From assembly GCA_044226785.1 (NCBI GenBank), contig JBGAGK010000012.1, positions 73,279 to 137,278 of the forward strand: DNA of 64,000 nt, written 5' to 3'. The notes beneath the pieces were generated by a model, which saw only the letters and a list, made by a program, of their open reading frames with translations, was not told the DNA's origin and made no database searches. The number at the start of each line of letters is the position of its first letter. The first letter of the stretch is position 1. The stretch comes from TMP-86 sp039807285 (GTDB lineage Bacteria; Pseudomonadota; Gammaproteobacteria; Steroidobacterales; Steroidobacteraceae). Shown here one piece after another: positions 43,513 to 52,545 of this stretch. Both the position numbers and the translations under genes were made by a program.

Positions 43513-44373
43513 ATGAGCGCCGATATGGACATCCGTTCGAACACCTTCAACAAGCTGAAGGCACAGTTGCGCGGTCTTGCGGGCAAGGCCATCGCGGATT
43601 TCGACATGATCGCGCCCGGCGACCGGATCATGGTGTGTCTGTCCGGGGGCAAGGATTCATACACGCTGCTGGACCTGTTGTTGAGCCTGCGACGCTCCTC
43701 GCCGGTCCCGTTCGAACTGCTGGCCGTCAACCTCGACCAGAAGCAGCCGGGTTTCCCCCCCGACACGCTGCCGGCCCATGCCAGGGCTCTGGGGGTTCCG
43801 TTCCATCAGATTGACCAGGACACCTATTCGGTGGTCAAGCGGGTGATTCCGGAGGGCCGGACGATGTGCGGCCTGTGCTCGAGGCTGCGCCGGGGCGCAC
43901 TGTACCGGTTTGCTTCGGAAAACGGGGTCGACAAGATCGCATTGGGCCATCATCGCGATGACATCGTCGAGACCCTGTTTCTCAACCTGTTCTTTGCCGG
44001 CCGGCTCAAGACCATGCCGCCAAAGCTGCTGTCCGAGGATGGGCGACACGTGGTCATCCGCCCGCTCGCATACATTCCCGAAGCGCTGATTGCGCGCTAC
44101 GCCGCGGCACTCGCGTTTCCCCTCATCCCCTGTACGCTGTGCGGCTCTCAACCGAATTCCCAGCGACTCGCGGTGAAAGCCATGCTGGCGCAATGGCAAC
44201 GGCAGTTTCCGGGTCGCATCGAGACGATCTTTTCCTCGTTGCGCCATGTATCGGTGTCGCACCTGCTCGATCCGGAAGTCTTCGATTTCGCAGGCCTCGA
44301 TCGGCGCGCGCGCGCAGATGATCCTTTCGCGGCCCTTCCCGTGTGGGAGGACGGCGTGGAGTCGCCGGTCTGA
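43513..44373 (+). CDS. ttcA: tRNA 2-thiocytidine synthetase TtcA
   Basis: Fe-S enzyme that thiolates C32 of certain tRNAs, 286 residues. The PP-loop is SGGKDS at 44-49. The cluster-binding cysteine pairs are Cys119/Cys122 (MCGLCSRLRRG) and Cys207/Cys210 (PCTLCGSQPN). Also typical are LGHHRDDIVETLFLNLFFAG and VIRPLAYIPEALI. The fusion phosphatase gene begins 4 bp after the stop. Confidence 0.96.
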   Translation: MSADMDIRSNTFNKLKAQLRGLAGKAIADFDMIAPGDRIMVCLSGGKDSYTLLDLLLSLRRSSPVPFELLAVNLDQKQPGFPPDTLPAHARALGVPFHQIDQDTYSVVKRVIPEGRTMCGLCSRLRRGALYRFASENGVDKIALGHHRDDIVETLFLNLFFAGRLKTMPPKLLSEDGRHVVIRPLAYIPEALIARYAAALAFPLIPCTLCGSQPNSQRLAVKAMLAQWQRQFPGRIETIFSSLRHVSVSHLLDPEVFDFAGLDRRARADDPFAALPVWEDGVESPV

Positions 44374-44377
44374 GGGC

Positions 44378-45919
44378 ATGTTCACGCGCGAGGTCTTTCC
44401 TCCCACGCCTTTCCCCAACAGCTTCTGGGTCGAGCCCGGAAGGCTCCTGGCCGGAGAATATCCGGGGGTGCCCCATCCCGATGAGACACGCGAGCGTCTC
44501 GAGGCGCTGGTGGAGGCGGGGGTCAGTTTCTTTCTCGACCTCACTGAATCCGGTGAATTGCCGCCCTACGATGCGCTCCTGCCGTTGCTGCGCCGGGACC
44601 GGGCGCCCAGCGGACAGGAGACGCCACGACTGGTCCATGTGCGCCGGCCGATCGAGGATCACGGCCTGCCTGAATCCGGTGAGCAGATGCGTGCCATCCT
44701 CGATGACATGGAACGGGCCGTAGGTGAGGGTCACATCATCTACGTGCATTGTCATGCAGGTATCGGCCGCACCAATACCGTGACCGGATGCTGGTTGCGG
44801 CGCCAGGGGCTGACCGGGCCGATGGCGATGAAGCGGCTGAACAGGCTCTGGAAGGCCAATGCCCGCTCCCGGAACTGGGCCAGGGTCCCCGAATTCCATC
44901 AGGAGCAGTTCGTGCTGACCTGGGTCGATTCGAGCGGGCAGGCTGCGGCTCCCCCGGGTCGCCGCAAGTCTGCAAGCGCTGCGGTGAATGTGTTCGAATC
45001 AAGGTATCTCGGCGCGGTGCTGGGTGGGGCGTGCGGCGATGCGCTGGGCTCGATCGTACGGGGCAGGAAGCCCGGACACTTTCCACCGGTGAGTGGCATG
45101 ACCGGTGGGGGATCGATGAATTTGCCGCCAGGCGCCTGGACGGACGATACGGCGTTGATGCTGTGCCTGGCGCAGAGTCTGGTGGAGCGGGGCGACTTCG
45201 ATGCCGCGCATCAGGCTTCCCTGTATTGGGACTGGCATCAGGAGGGCCGTTATTCCGCCACGGGCCAGCCGCTGGGCAAGGTGTCCGATGTGTCCAAGGC
45301 GCTGGCGGCAACGCGCTGGTCGGGAAATCCCAATTCCGGCCCGCATGACCCGCGCAACTGGGATGCCGAGAGCCTGACCCGGGTCTGTTCCGTCGTCCTG
45401 TTTGCCCGGCGGCGGCCAGAGGTGGCCATCGGCTGGTCGGCGGAGTCCTCGCGCATCACGCATCAGTCCCCCGGAGTGCTGGATGCCTGCCGGTACTGGG
45501 CGGCCGTCCTGCTGGCTGCTCTTGCCGGAGCAGCCCGACAGGATCTGGCGCTGGAAGCCTCGCGGCTCATCAGCCAGCATTGGGACAAACCGTTGAAACC
45601 TCCCGTCGCCGCACTGGCGGCGTCCACCATCCTGCCCACCAATGCCCCTGTGCCGGGCACCCATGTGGCGGTATCGGCCATCCACCGGGTGTTGTGGATT
45701 CTGGGCGACGAGGCTGATTTCGGGGCAGGGCTTCTGCGGCTGGTGAATCTGGGGGGGCTGTCCGACATCCAGGGTGCGCTGTACGGTCAGTTGGCGGGCA
45801 TCGTCCATGGGGTCGACGCCATCCCGGCCGAATGGCGGGCCGAAATCCTCAGGCGTCGATTCCTCGAGTCCACTGCCCGCAAGCTCCTGAAGGCAGCCGA
45901 AGAACGCCCGGCCACTTGA
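44378..45919 (+). CDS. Dual-specificity phosphatase / ADP-ribosylglycohydrolase fusion
   Basis: 513 residues joining two signalling-type hydrolases. Domain 1 (about 1-185) is a cysteine phosphatase with the P-loop HCHAGIGRT at 124-132 and a start like plant/bacterial DSPs (PNSFWVEPGRLLAGEYPGVP). A 15-residue linker follows. Domain 2 (about 203-505) is DraG/ARH-like: LGGACGDALGSIVRG (217-229), the magnesium-binding TDDT at 255-258, and a later conserved region ALAASTILPTNAPVPG. ATG 44378 follows a GAGGG ribosome site. A longer frame only overlaps ttcA. It probably reverses protein phosphorylation and ADP-ribosylation, but the targets are unknown. Confidence 0.88.
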   Translation: MFTREVFPPTPFPNSFWVEPGRLLAGEYPGVPHPDETRERLEALVEAGVSFFLDLTESGELPPYDALLPLLRRDRAPSGQETPRLVHVRRPIEDHGLPESGEQMRAILDDMERAVGEGHIIYVHCHAGIGRTNTVTGCWLRRQGLTGPMAMKRLNRLWKANARSRNWARVPEFHQEQFVLTWVDSSGQAAAPPGRRKSASAAVNVFESRYLGAVLGGACGDALGSIVRGRKPGHFPPVSGMTGGGSMNLPPGAWTDDTALMLCLAQSLVERGDFDAAHQASLYWDWHQEGRYSATGQPLGKVSDVSKALAATRWSGNPNSGPHDPRNWDAESLTRVCSVVLFARRRPEVAIGWSAESSRITHQSPGVLDACRYWAAVLLAALAGAARQDLALEASRLISQHWDKPLKPPVAALAASTILPTNAPVPGTHVAVSAIHRVLWILGDEADFGAGLLRLVNLGGLSDIQGALYGQLAGIVHGVDAIPAEWRAEILRRRFLESTARKLLKAAEERPAT

Positions 45920-45955
45920 GCGCACCGGGCGAGGACTTATACTGGTCCGGCTCCT

Positions 45956-47014
45956 ATGCCCGCCCACCTCCCCCCAACACGCTCGCGGGGCCGACTGCGC
46001 CGCAGCCATTCCTGGGAGTTGCTCAACGACGAGCAACTCCTGTCGCTGCGTTTCTGCGATCTTCATCTGAAGGTGGAGGACACGCCGGTCCAGGATTCGG
46101 TCGAGCGGCTGTATGGCGAGCTGGAGGCCCGCGGGATCCGCTTCAGGCCCCACTGCTGGTTTTCGCAGGAGTGGTTTTCGCCGGACGGAATTCCCGGCAT
46201 TGCCATCCCGTTTTATCTCGCGCACCCGCGTCTTGCGCGCCTGGAGCGGCGATTCATGCGGGAAGTCGAGGGCGGCAATCTCAACTGGCGGATGCGCATC
46301 CTGCGACATGAGGCAGGGCATGCGTTCGATACGGCATATCGCCTGCGCCGGCGGCGCCACTGGCGCGAAGTGTTCGGGCCCGCTTCACTTCCGTATCCGG
46401 ATTCCTACCGGCCGCGACCGGGAAGCCGGCGATTCGTGCAGCACCTGGGTTCATGGTATGCGCAGGCGCATCCCACCGAGGATTTCGCCGAGACTTTCGC
46501 AGTATGGCTGAAGCCCCACTCGTCCTGGCGGCGCGAGTACATCGACTGGCCGGCATTATCCAAGCTGGAGTTCATCGACGAAATCGTGGCCGAGTGCGGA
46601 GGCAGCAGGGCGCCGGTTGAACTGCGCGCCACCGTCGAGGATGTGCGTGAGGATACGCGTACGCTGCGCCAGCATTTCGAGCAGAAGCATGCCCGCTACC
46701 GCGTGCCGCGACGTTCCGACGCGGATGACCTGCTGTGCAGGATATTCACCCAGCATCCCTCGCGCCGTTCGGTGCCTCGTGCCGCCAGTGTGGTGCGCGA
46801 GATGCGTCAGGGGCTGCGCCGGCAGATCGTGCGTTCGGGCGCGTTCAGCGAGTACCTCGTCCACCAGGAATTGCGGCTCATCATCGAGCGCTGCGAATCG
46901 CTGGCCCTGTACCTGCGCGGCCCGCGCCGCGAACTGAAGGGCCATCTGCTCTGGGCCATCGGGCGCCTGGCCCGCTTGCACGAAGTGCGTCAGCTGCCGC
47001 GCGTTTCATTGTGA
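45956..47014 (+). CDS. Putative zinc-binding metallopeptidase
   Basis: 352 residues, cytoplasmic by appearance. The metal motif is HEAGH at 118-122 (in LRHEAGHAFDTAYRLRRRRH), with a later Glu region HPTEDFAETFAVWLKPH that could supply the third ligand. The N-terminal domain contains RIRFRPHCWFSQEWFSPDG-like family sequence (written here as GIRFRPHCWFSQEWFS). The stop overlaps the GTG start of the ATP-grasp gene (GTGA), so the two proteins are made together. This pair recurs in proteobacteria, but no product is known to me. Confidence 0.82.
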   Translation: MPAHLPPTRSRGRLRRSHSWELLNDEQLLSLRFCDLHLKVEDTPVQDSVERLYGELEARGIRFRPHCWFSQEWFSPDGIPGIAIPFYLAHPRLARLERRFMREVEGGNLNWRMRILRHEAGHAFDTAYRLRRRRHWREVFGPASLPYPDSYRPRPGSRRFVQHLGSWYAQAHPTEDFAETFAVWLKPHSSWRREYIDWPALSKLEFIDEIVAECGGSRAPVELRATVEDVREDTRTLRQHFEQKHARYRVPRRSDADDLLCRIFTQHPSRRSVPRAASVVREMRQGLRRQIVRSGAFSEYLVHQELRLIIERCESLALYLRGPRRELKGHLLWAIGRLARLHEVRQLPRVSL

Positions 47015-48045
47015 AAAAATCCAGGATCCTGGTCCTCGTCCACTCCACCCTGGTCCCACCGGAATCCCTTCAGGGTCACACCGAGAAGCAGATCGAGGAG
47101 TGGCGAACGGAATACGACGTGATCTCGCACCTGAAGGGCGCCGGCCATGAGGTGCGGCCGCTCGGCATCAGCGACAGCCTGTCGGAACTGCGCAGCGCCA
47201 TTGCCGACTGGCAACCGGAAGTCGTGTTCAACCTGCTGGAGGAATTCGACGGCATCGTCACCTACGACCAGCATGTGGTTGCGTACCTCGAACTGATGCG
47301 CCAGCCGTACACGGGCTGCAATCCGCGCGGCATGCTGCTCTCGCGTGACAAGGTGCTGTGCAAGCAGTTGCTGTCCTACCACCGCATTCCGACGCCGCAG
47401 TTCATGCTGGCGCCACGCGGCAGGAAATTCCGCCTGCCCGCACGGCTTGCCTTCCCGATGTTCGTCAAGTCGGCCACCGAGGATGCTTCGCTCGGCATTG
47501 CCCATGCCTCGGTGGTCCGTGACGAGAAGCAGCTTCGCGAGCGTGTGGAATTCATCCACGAGCAGACCAGTTCGGATGCGCTGATCGAGGAATACATCGA
47601 GGGGCGCGAGCTGTATGTGGGCGTGATGGGCAACAGCCGCCTCAGCGTGCTGCCTGTGTGGGAGATGAGTTTCGGATCGTTGCCGGAGAATCTGCCGGCC
47701 ATCGCCACGCGCAAGGTAAAATGGGACCGCCGCTACCAGCAGAAATACGGTGTGACCACCGGTGCGGCCGAAGACCTTCCCGAGGGCACGCAGGCGCGCC
47801 TCGAGAAGCTGTCGCGCCGCATCTACAGCGCGCTGCACCTGACCGGATATGCACGCATGGATTTCCGGCTGCGCGCGGATGGCGCGCTGTACGTGCTCGA
47901 GGCCAATGCCAATCCCAACCTTGCCGCCGAAGAGGACTTTGCGCGATCTGCTCTCAAGGCGGGCCTGGGTTACGGTGAGCTGCTGCATCGGATCATGCAG
48001 CTGGGCGCCCATTACCCGGCGGCATGGCGCATGCTGGAATCCTGA
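47011..48045 (+). CDS. ATP-grasp ligase, D-Ala-D-Ala ligase-like
   Basis: 344 residues from GTG 47011. The N-terminal pre-ATP-grasp domain has ILVLVHSTLVPPESL and PEVVFNLLEEFDG. The ATP-grasp core includes GCNPRGMLLSRDKVLCKQLL, FPMFVKSATEDASLGIAHAS, ALIEEYIEGRELYVGVMGN and the metal-binding YVLEANANPNLA near the end. This resembles D-Ala-D-Ala ligases but differs in the substrate loops, so ligation of another carboxylate and amine is likely. Translation is coupled to the zinc peptidase, which suggests a peptide-modifying pair. Confidence 0.85.
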   Translation: MKKSRILVLVHSTLVPPESLQGHTEKQIEEWRTEYDVISHLKGAGHEVRPLGISDSLSELRSAIADWQPEVVFNLLEEFDGIVTYDQHVVAYLELMRQPYTGCNPRGMLLSRDKVLCKQLLSYHRIPTPQFMLAPRGRKFRLPARLAFPMFVKSATEDASLGIAHASVVRDEKQLRERVEFIHEQTSSDALIEEYIEGRELYVGVMGNSRLSVLPVWEMSFGSLPENLPAIATRKVKWDRRYQQKYGVTTGAAEDLPEGTQARLEKLSRRIYSALHLTGYARMDFRLRADGALYVLEANANPNLAAEEDFARSALKAGLGYGELLHRIMQLGAHYPAAWRMLES

Positions 48046-48076
48046 TCTCCCGGGGCAGGGCTGCGGCGGCCCCGGT

Positions 48077-50167
48077 TCACGGAGTCGCCGCGGAATCTCC
48101 GGCCCAGCGGTTCAGCCAGTCGATCACGACCTCGTACCACTGCATGCTGTTGGCCGGCTTTGTTATCCGGTGGCTCTCGTCCGGAAAGTCCAGGAGTTCC
48201 GCCGGAATGCCGCGCCGCTCCAGGGCAGTGAATGCGGCCAGGCCCTGGGCAAATGGCACGCGGTCATCCATCCCGCCGTGGATCACCAGCATCGGCGTTT
48301 TCCAGTCCTTCACATGATCCATCGGGTTCTGATGTGCATACGCCGCCGGGTTGGCATACTCCGGTCCGCCGAATTCCCATTCCGGGAAGGCCAGCCGGTC
48401 GGTCGAGTAGTACAGGGAGCGGTTGTCGAACACGCCCGCATGGCTGACCAGGCATGAAAAGCGATCGGGCAGGTTGCCTGCGATCCAGTTGACCAGGTAA
48501 CCGCCATAGCCCTCGCCCAGGGCGCACAGATGTTTGCCATCGAGCCACCTGTAGCGTGCGAGCGCTGCATCGATGCCTTTCTGGATATCCTCCAGCGGCT
48601 TGCCTCCCCAGTCAGCCTGGATGGAGTCGGTGAATGCCTGGCCATAACCGCTGGAGCCGTGGAAGTCGATCAGCAGCACGGCATACCCGGCGCCCGCGAA
48701 ACCCTGGGCATTCCAGCCCCACTGCCACCCGTTGGCCATGCTGCCGTGCGGCCCGCCATGAATCAGTACTGCCAGGGGAAAGGTCCGGCCGGGCCTGAAC
48801 TGCGCGGGCTTCACCAGATAAGCGAACACCCGGTCCGCCTGTGCACCACTGAAATCGAACTGCTCTGACTCGCCCATCCTGCGTGATTGCAGATCCGGAT
48901 TGACGTGTGTGAGTCGCACCACGCGACCGCCGGTGAACGCCACGGCATACAGGTCCGGTGGACTGGCCAGATCGTCGGACGCGTAGACGATGCGGTTGTT
49001 GCCCACCGAAAAATCCCCGACCGTGCCAGAGCCGGAGATGGCCGATGCGCGGCCGCTGGCGGCATCGATCAGCCACAGCGGTCGTTGGCCCAGATGCCGG
49101 GCGCGCGCCACCAGGGTCTTGCCGCCGGGCAGCCAGGAGAACCGGTCGATGCTGCGGTCCCAGTCCTGGGTCAGCGGATGTACGGTGCCGCTTTTCCAGT
49201 CGAGGATCATCAAGCGTCTGCGGTCCGAGTCGTCGCCCGGCCGTTCTGTGGCAAGGTACGCAAGATGCGACCCGTCTGGCGAGAACCGGGGCTGAGTATC
49301 GGCTGCCGGATTTGATGCCGTGAGATTGCGCGGCGGGCCACCGGCGGCAGGAACGACGTACAGGTCGGAATTGCTCGTCCATGCCGCAGCGCCAGGCCGG
49401 GCAGTTGGTGCGACCTGAATGCCGAAAACGACCTGGGTGCCATCCGGACTGAACACGTAATCCTCACTGGCGGCGGATGGCTCGCGCGGTACGTCTCCAT
49501 CCAGCCCGGCCGTGAGATTCACGACCGGACCGGTGAGCAGCCCGCCATCCTGCGCCACGGAAAGCAGCTGCGATCGCCGCCCGTCGTTCGAGAATCCCCG
49601 GTGACGCACCGGCAGATGGGTGCGCAGGATGCCGCTGGCCACGTGACCGGCATTGCGCTGGAGGCGCGCTGCCGTGCACTCGAGGTCGGCACAGTCAGCG
49701 AACACTTCCGCACTGAGCAACAAACGGTCGCCGCGCGGGGAGAGACGGAAGCTGTCCACTTCGACGGGAAAGTGCGTCACCTGGATGGCCGTACCGCCGG
49801 TGACAGGAATTCGCCAGATCTGCCGCATGCCGCTGCGCGAGGACAGGAAATACAGCTGCGTGCCATCGGGGCTCCATTGCGGAGCGCTGTCGTTGCCCGA
49901 GTCGGGCATGAGCGGTTCCGGTTTCGCGCGACGCCGTGTCAGGTCCAGCAGCCACAGTCCGGTGCGACCCCGGTTGGCGGACAGGTCAGTGCTGCGCAGG
50001 GTGAATGTCAGGCGCTTGCCGTCGGGTGAGACCGCCGGATCAGCGACCCGATGCAAGGTCACCAGATCCAGCACGCTGAAAGGCTGTCGCTCGGTCGCGT
50101 GGAGAGTCCCGGACACCGCAAGGCCCGTCAGCAGGAGAACCGTCGCAGCGCGAAGTCTCATGTTCAT
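48077..50167 (-). CDS. S9 family prolyl-oligopeptidase-like protein lacking the catalytic Ser
   Basis: 696 residues with a signal peptide (MNMRLRAATVLLLTGLAVSG, cut near LHA-TE), a TolB-like beta-propeller (residues 30-420) and an alpha/beta-hydrolase domain. The closest pattern is DPP5-type dipeptidyl peptidases. The nucleophile elbow, normally GxSYGGY, reads GEGYGGY: Gly553 (codon 48511-48509) is at the Ser position. The Asp (HGGMDDRVPFAQG) and His (PDESHRITKPAN) are intact. The rest of the domain is well conserved (GGPHGSMANGWQWGWNAQGF, AFPEWEFGGPEY). It may be a pseudoenzyme or have a changed mechanism. ATG 50167 is chosen for the signal peptide. Confidence 0.88.
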   Translation of the reverse strand: MNMRLRAATVLLLTGLAVSGTLHATERQPFSVLDLVTLHRVADPAVSPDGKRLTFTLRSTDLSANRGRTGLWLLDLTRRRAKPEPLMPDSGNDSAPQWSPDGTQLYFLSSRSGMRQIWRIPVTGGTAIQVTHFPVEVDSFRLSPRGDRLLLSAEVFADCADLECTAARLQRNAGHVASGILRTHLPVRHRGFSNDGRRSQLLSVAQDGGLLTGPVVNLTAGLDGDVPREPSAASEDYVFSPDGTQVVFGIQVAPTARPGAAAWTSNSDLYVVPAAGGPPRNLTASNPAADTQPRFSPDGSHLAYLATERPGDDSDRRRLMILDWKSGTVHPLTQDWDRSIDRFSWLPGGKTLVARARHLGQRPLWLIDAASGRASAISGSGTVGDFSVGNNRIVYASDDLASPPDLYAVAFTGGRVVRLTHVNPDLQSRRMGESEQFDFSGAQADRVFAYLVKPAQFRPGRTFPLAVLIHGGPHGSMANGWQWGWNAQGFAGAGYAVLLIDFHGSSGYGQAFTDSIQADWGGKPLEDIQKGIDAALARYRWLDGKHLCALGEGYGGYLVNWIAGNLPDRFSCLVSHAGVFDNRSLYYSTDRLAFPEWEFGGPEYANPAAYAHQNPMDHVKDWKTPMLVIHGGMDDRVPFAQGLAAFTALERRGIPAELLDFPDESHRITKPANSMQWYEVVIDWLNRWAGDSAATP

Positions 50168-50338
50168 TTGCGGCAAGTCTAACGCACCCTTCAGACACAC
50201 GGCACGTGCTGGCAGCCATCTGGCCCGAGTGCTGACGATCCTCCGATGGGAAAAACCTCGACTGTGTCGCTTCATTTCCACCCTGGCCCGTCGATAGGAT
50301 CGGAATCGAGACTTCGCTCTGGAACAGGTGGCCATCCG

Positions 50339-50968
50339 ATGCACACGTCGAATCAGGGCTCGTTGGTCGCGGTCAGTTCTCTCAAGGAGTATTTCCGCGA
50401 TGCGTTCCATGCTGCTGCAGTCCACCAGCGCCTGCGCATCGACGAAAGCGTCGAAGCCTATGTGGTCAGTTTGCTGACGCTGTTCTCGCGGGTCGAGGCG
50501 CTGTACGAACCGACCGCCGAGGGGCTGCGCCTGCGCCCGTTGGCTCTGATGCTGGCCGATGCCGTGGAGGCCCCGAACCCGGTGGCACGCCAGGCGGCGC
50601 TGCAGCGCCTGGGTGATGTGTCATTGTTCATCGCGGGATTCTTCGTGCGCAGTTTCGCACGCAAGCTCATCGACGTGGACTACCACATTGCCATGGGTGG
50701 CAATGCGTACGGATGTCTGGCCGAAACGCTGCGTCAATCGGCGCGCGGGCGGGCGGCTGCGCAGGTCTACGCGCAGCTTGCGCAGCAGTTCCAGGGGCTC
50801 GTCGATGCGCTCAACGAGGTCAGCGAGACGTCCTGCAGGCACAGCGACGCCGATATCCTGCGGCTGTACGAGGTCTGGCTGAAGACCGGCAGCCAGCGCG
50901 CCCGCGCGCTGCTCGGCCAGCTGGGAGTGCAGCCAGTCAGTGCCGCCGGACTGCGGCGCGAACATTAG
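50339..50968 (+). CDS. Hypothetical protein, paired with the next gene
   Basis: 209 residues, mostly alpha-helical and without signal peptide or membrane segments. It starts MHTSNQGSLVAVSSLKEYFR and then DAFHAAAVHQRLRIDESVEA. Further blocks are AAVHQRLRIDESVEAYVVSL, LGDVSLFIAGFFVRSFARKL and DVDYHIAMGGNAYGCLAETL. I do not recognise a family. The ATG at 50339 is chosen; an in-frame extension upstream looks non-coding. The following gene begins 8 bp after the stop and is also unknown, so they probably act together. Confidence 0.7.
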   Translation: MHTSNQGSLVAVSSLKEYFRDAFHAAAVHQRLRIDESVEAYVVSLLTLFSRVEALYEPTAEGLRLRPLALMLADAVEAPNPVARQAALQRLGDVSLFIAGFFVRSFARKLIDVDYHIAMGGNAYGCLAETLRQSARGRAAAQVYAQLAQQFQGLVDALNEVSETSCRHSDADILRLYEVWLKTGSQRARALLGQLGVQPVSAAGLRREH

Positions 50969-50976
50969 CCGTTCCG

Positions 50977-51633
50977 ATGATCGCCCGCCGGCTGCAGATG
51001 CTGATCGAGGCGGTCTACGACCTGGAACCGGGCTGCGCGGTGAATGATTTCCTGGTGACCGATCGCGACCAGCTCCACGACATCGTTCCTGTCAACGACA
51101 CCCGATGTCTCGATGAACAGCTGTTGATGGCGCAGACCGAGGAGGGCGCGGCGTTGAGCCTGTACATTGACGGCGCCGTTCTCGAGCGCCTGGAACGGCT
51201 CGATCCCGAGTGCGGACTTGGCGAGCGCAACCTTGCGGATTTCTGCACGGTGCTCGAGGGGGTCAGCCACTTCATCTACGCAGCCTGGCGTCTGCGTCAT
51301 GATCATGCCTTGTCATTGCTGGAGCTGGAGACCCAGGCGGAGGTCGACAAGTTCGCCGTGGCGGTGCTGCTGCTGTCCTGTCAGCGCGGCGCATACCCGG
51401 CTTTTGCATTTGCCCGCCTGTTCGACGCTGCGCGCTTCGACGCAAGGCTCACTCCGGCCCAGCTTGCCCGCTATCAGGATGCGCATGCCAGCGCAGCGCG
51501 ATATTGCCGGTTCCTCGAGCGAAGGTTCGTGAGCAGGGGGCGGGCGCGGATCGAAGAGCTGCTGCGGGAGTTGCGCAGGTTCTATCGTCTGGGCAATGCC
51601 GCAAAGCTCGATTATGCGCAGGGAGTGGCGTAA
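50977..51633 (+). CDS. Hypothetical protein, paired with the previous gene
   Basis: 218 residues, soluble and helical. It starts MIARRLQMLIEAVYDLEPGC, then VNDFLVTDRDQL, LMAQTEEGAALSLYIDGAVL, ADFCTVLEGVSHFIYAAWRL, LETQAEVDKFAVAVLLLSCQ, and a basic end (RFVSRGRARIEELLRELRRF, YRLGNAAKLDYAQG). The conserved look and 8-bp spacing suggest a two-gene operon with its upstream neighbour. No function is visible. Confidence 0.7.
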   Translation: MIARRLQMLIEAVYDLEPGCAVNDFLVTDRDQLHDIVPVNDTRCLDEQLLMAQTEEGAALSLYIDGAVLERLERLDPECGLGERNLADFCTVLEGVSHFIYAAWRLRHDHALSLLELETQAEVDKFAVAVLLLSCQRGAYPAFAFARLFDAARFDARLTPAQLARYQDAHASAARYCRFLERRFVSRGRARIEELLRELRRFYRLGNAAKLDYAQGVA

Positions 51634-51646
51634 GGCAGGCCCCGGA

Positions 51647-51907
51647 TCAGTCTTCCTGTCTGATCCACTCGTCCAGTCGGTGAAGATCGCGCCGTTGGCG
51701 TCTGACGCCGCCTCCGTTCGCCGACAGGTCACTCTGATAGGGGTCATATCCCTCGAGTGCGCTTTCGATTTTCCCGGATGGCTCCCTGGCGGTGCGCAGG
51801 CCGGAATCCGCGAGCGAAAGTCCAGCCCCTTCGAGCTGCTGCGATTCAGACCATTTCCACACTGCGTGATTCCGGTCATCGAAGGTGACATGCCCGGTCT
51901 GGGTCAT
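51647..51907 (-). CDS. Small conserved hypothetical protein
   Basis: 86 residues: MTQTGHVTFDDRNHAVWKWS, a middle LSLADSGL, and YDPYQS near the C-terminus, then a basic/acidic tail. The FDDRNHAVWKW and GYDPYQS elements occur in a family of short proteins in Xanthomonadales-like bacteria as I recall it. The function is unknown. The gene is convergent with the hypothetical pair. Confidence 0.6.
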   Translation of the reverse strand: MTQTGHVTFDDRNHAVWKWSESQQLEGAGLSLADSGLRTAREPSGKIESALEGYDPYQSDLSANGGGVRRQRRDLHRLDEWIRQED

Positions 51908-52011
51908 GAGCTAAAGGGTGGATCCCGGTCCTGACTCTAGCGCCTTCGGTGCGGATGGCCTGATGAAGGGGGCAAATTCTGCGGGCCGGTTCTCGATTCG
52001 CCTGTCCGCCC

Positions 52012-52545
52012 TCAGGTCTGCAGCCGGCCGTGGGCCCGGATCAATGCCAGCGCCGTCTTGCCATCGTCCAGCTGGCCGCCCACGACCCTGCGCATGGCCT
52101 CCTCCAGGGGCAGCCACTGCAGTTCCAGCTCCTCGTCGCTTTCGGGCGCGGCCTCTCCCTTGGTCAGTCGCATGGCCAGGTACAGATGGACCCGCTCGGT
52201 GATCAGGCCCGGCGCCGGCAGGAACTCGCCCAGTGATTCCCAGTGACCGGCGGTGACGCCGGCTTCTTCGGCCAGTTCCCGGACCGCGGCCGTCTGGGGC
52301 GGCTCGCCATGATCGAGTTTGCCGGCCGGGATCTCCCAGAGAAAATCCTCGACGCCGTGCCGGTACTGCCGCACGAGGCAGACGCGGCGCTGCGAGTCAA
52401 CGGCCACGATGGCGGCGGCGCCCGGGTGGCGGATCATGTCCACGTCGTACTCCTGCCCGTTGGCGAAGCGCAGGCGGTCCTGGCAGAACCTGACGACCCG
52501 GCCCTGGTGCAGCTCACGGCTTGCGATCTGCAGCGGCTTGATCAT
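52012..52545 (-). CDS. Nudix hydrolase, ADP-ribose pyrophosphatase type
   Basis: 177 residues with the Nudix box at 75-97 (GKLDHGEPPQTAAVRELAEE and then AGV). The ADPRase-type upstream segment is VDMIRHPGAAAIVAVDSQRR, VCLVRQYRHGVEDFLWEIPA, and a downstream Pro/Gly loop is FLPAPGLITERVHLYLAMRL. It probably cleaves ADP-ribose or other nucleoside diphosphate sugars. Its ATG overlaps the stop of the AhpD-like gene by 4 bp (ATGA), so the two are co-translated. Confidence 0.9.
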   Translation of the reverse strand: MIKPLQIASRELHQGRVVRFCQDRLRFANGQEYDVDMIRHPGAAAIVAVDSQRRVCLVRQYRHGVEDFLWEIPAGKLDHGEPPQTAAVRELAEEAGVTAGHWESLGEFLPAPGLITERVHLYLAMRLTKGEAAPESDEELELQWLPLEEAMRRVVGGQLDDGKTALALIRAHGRLQT

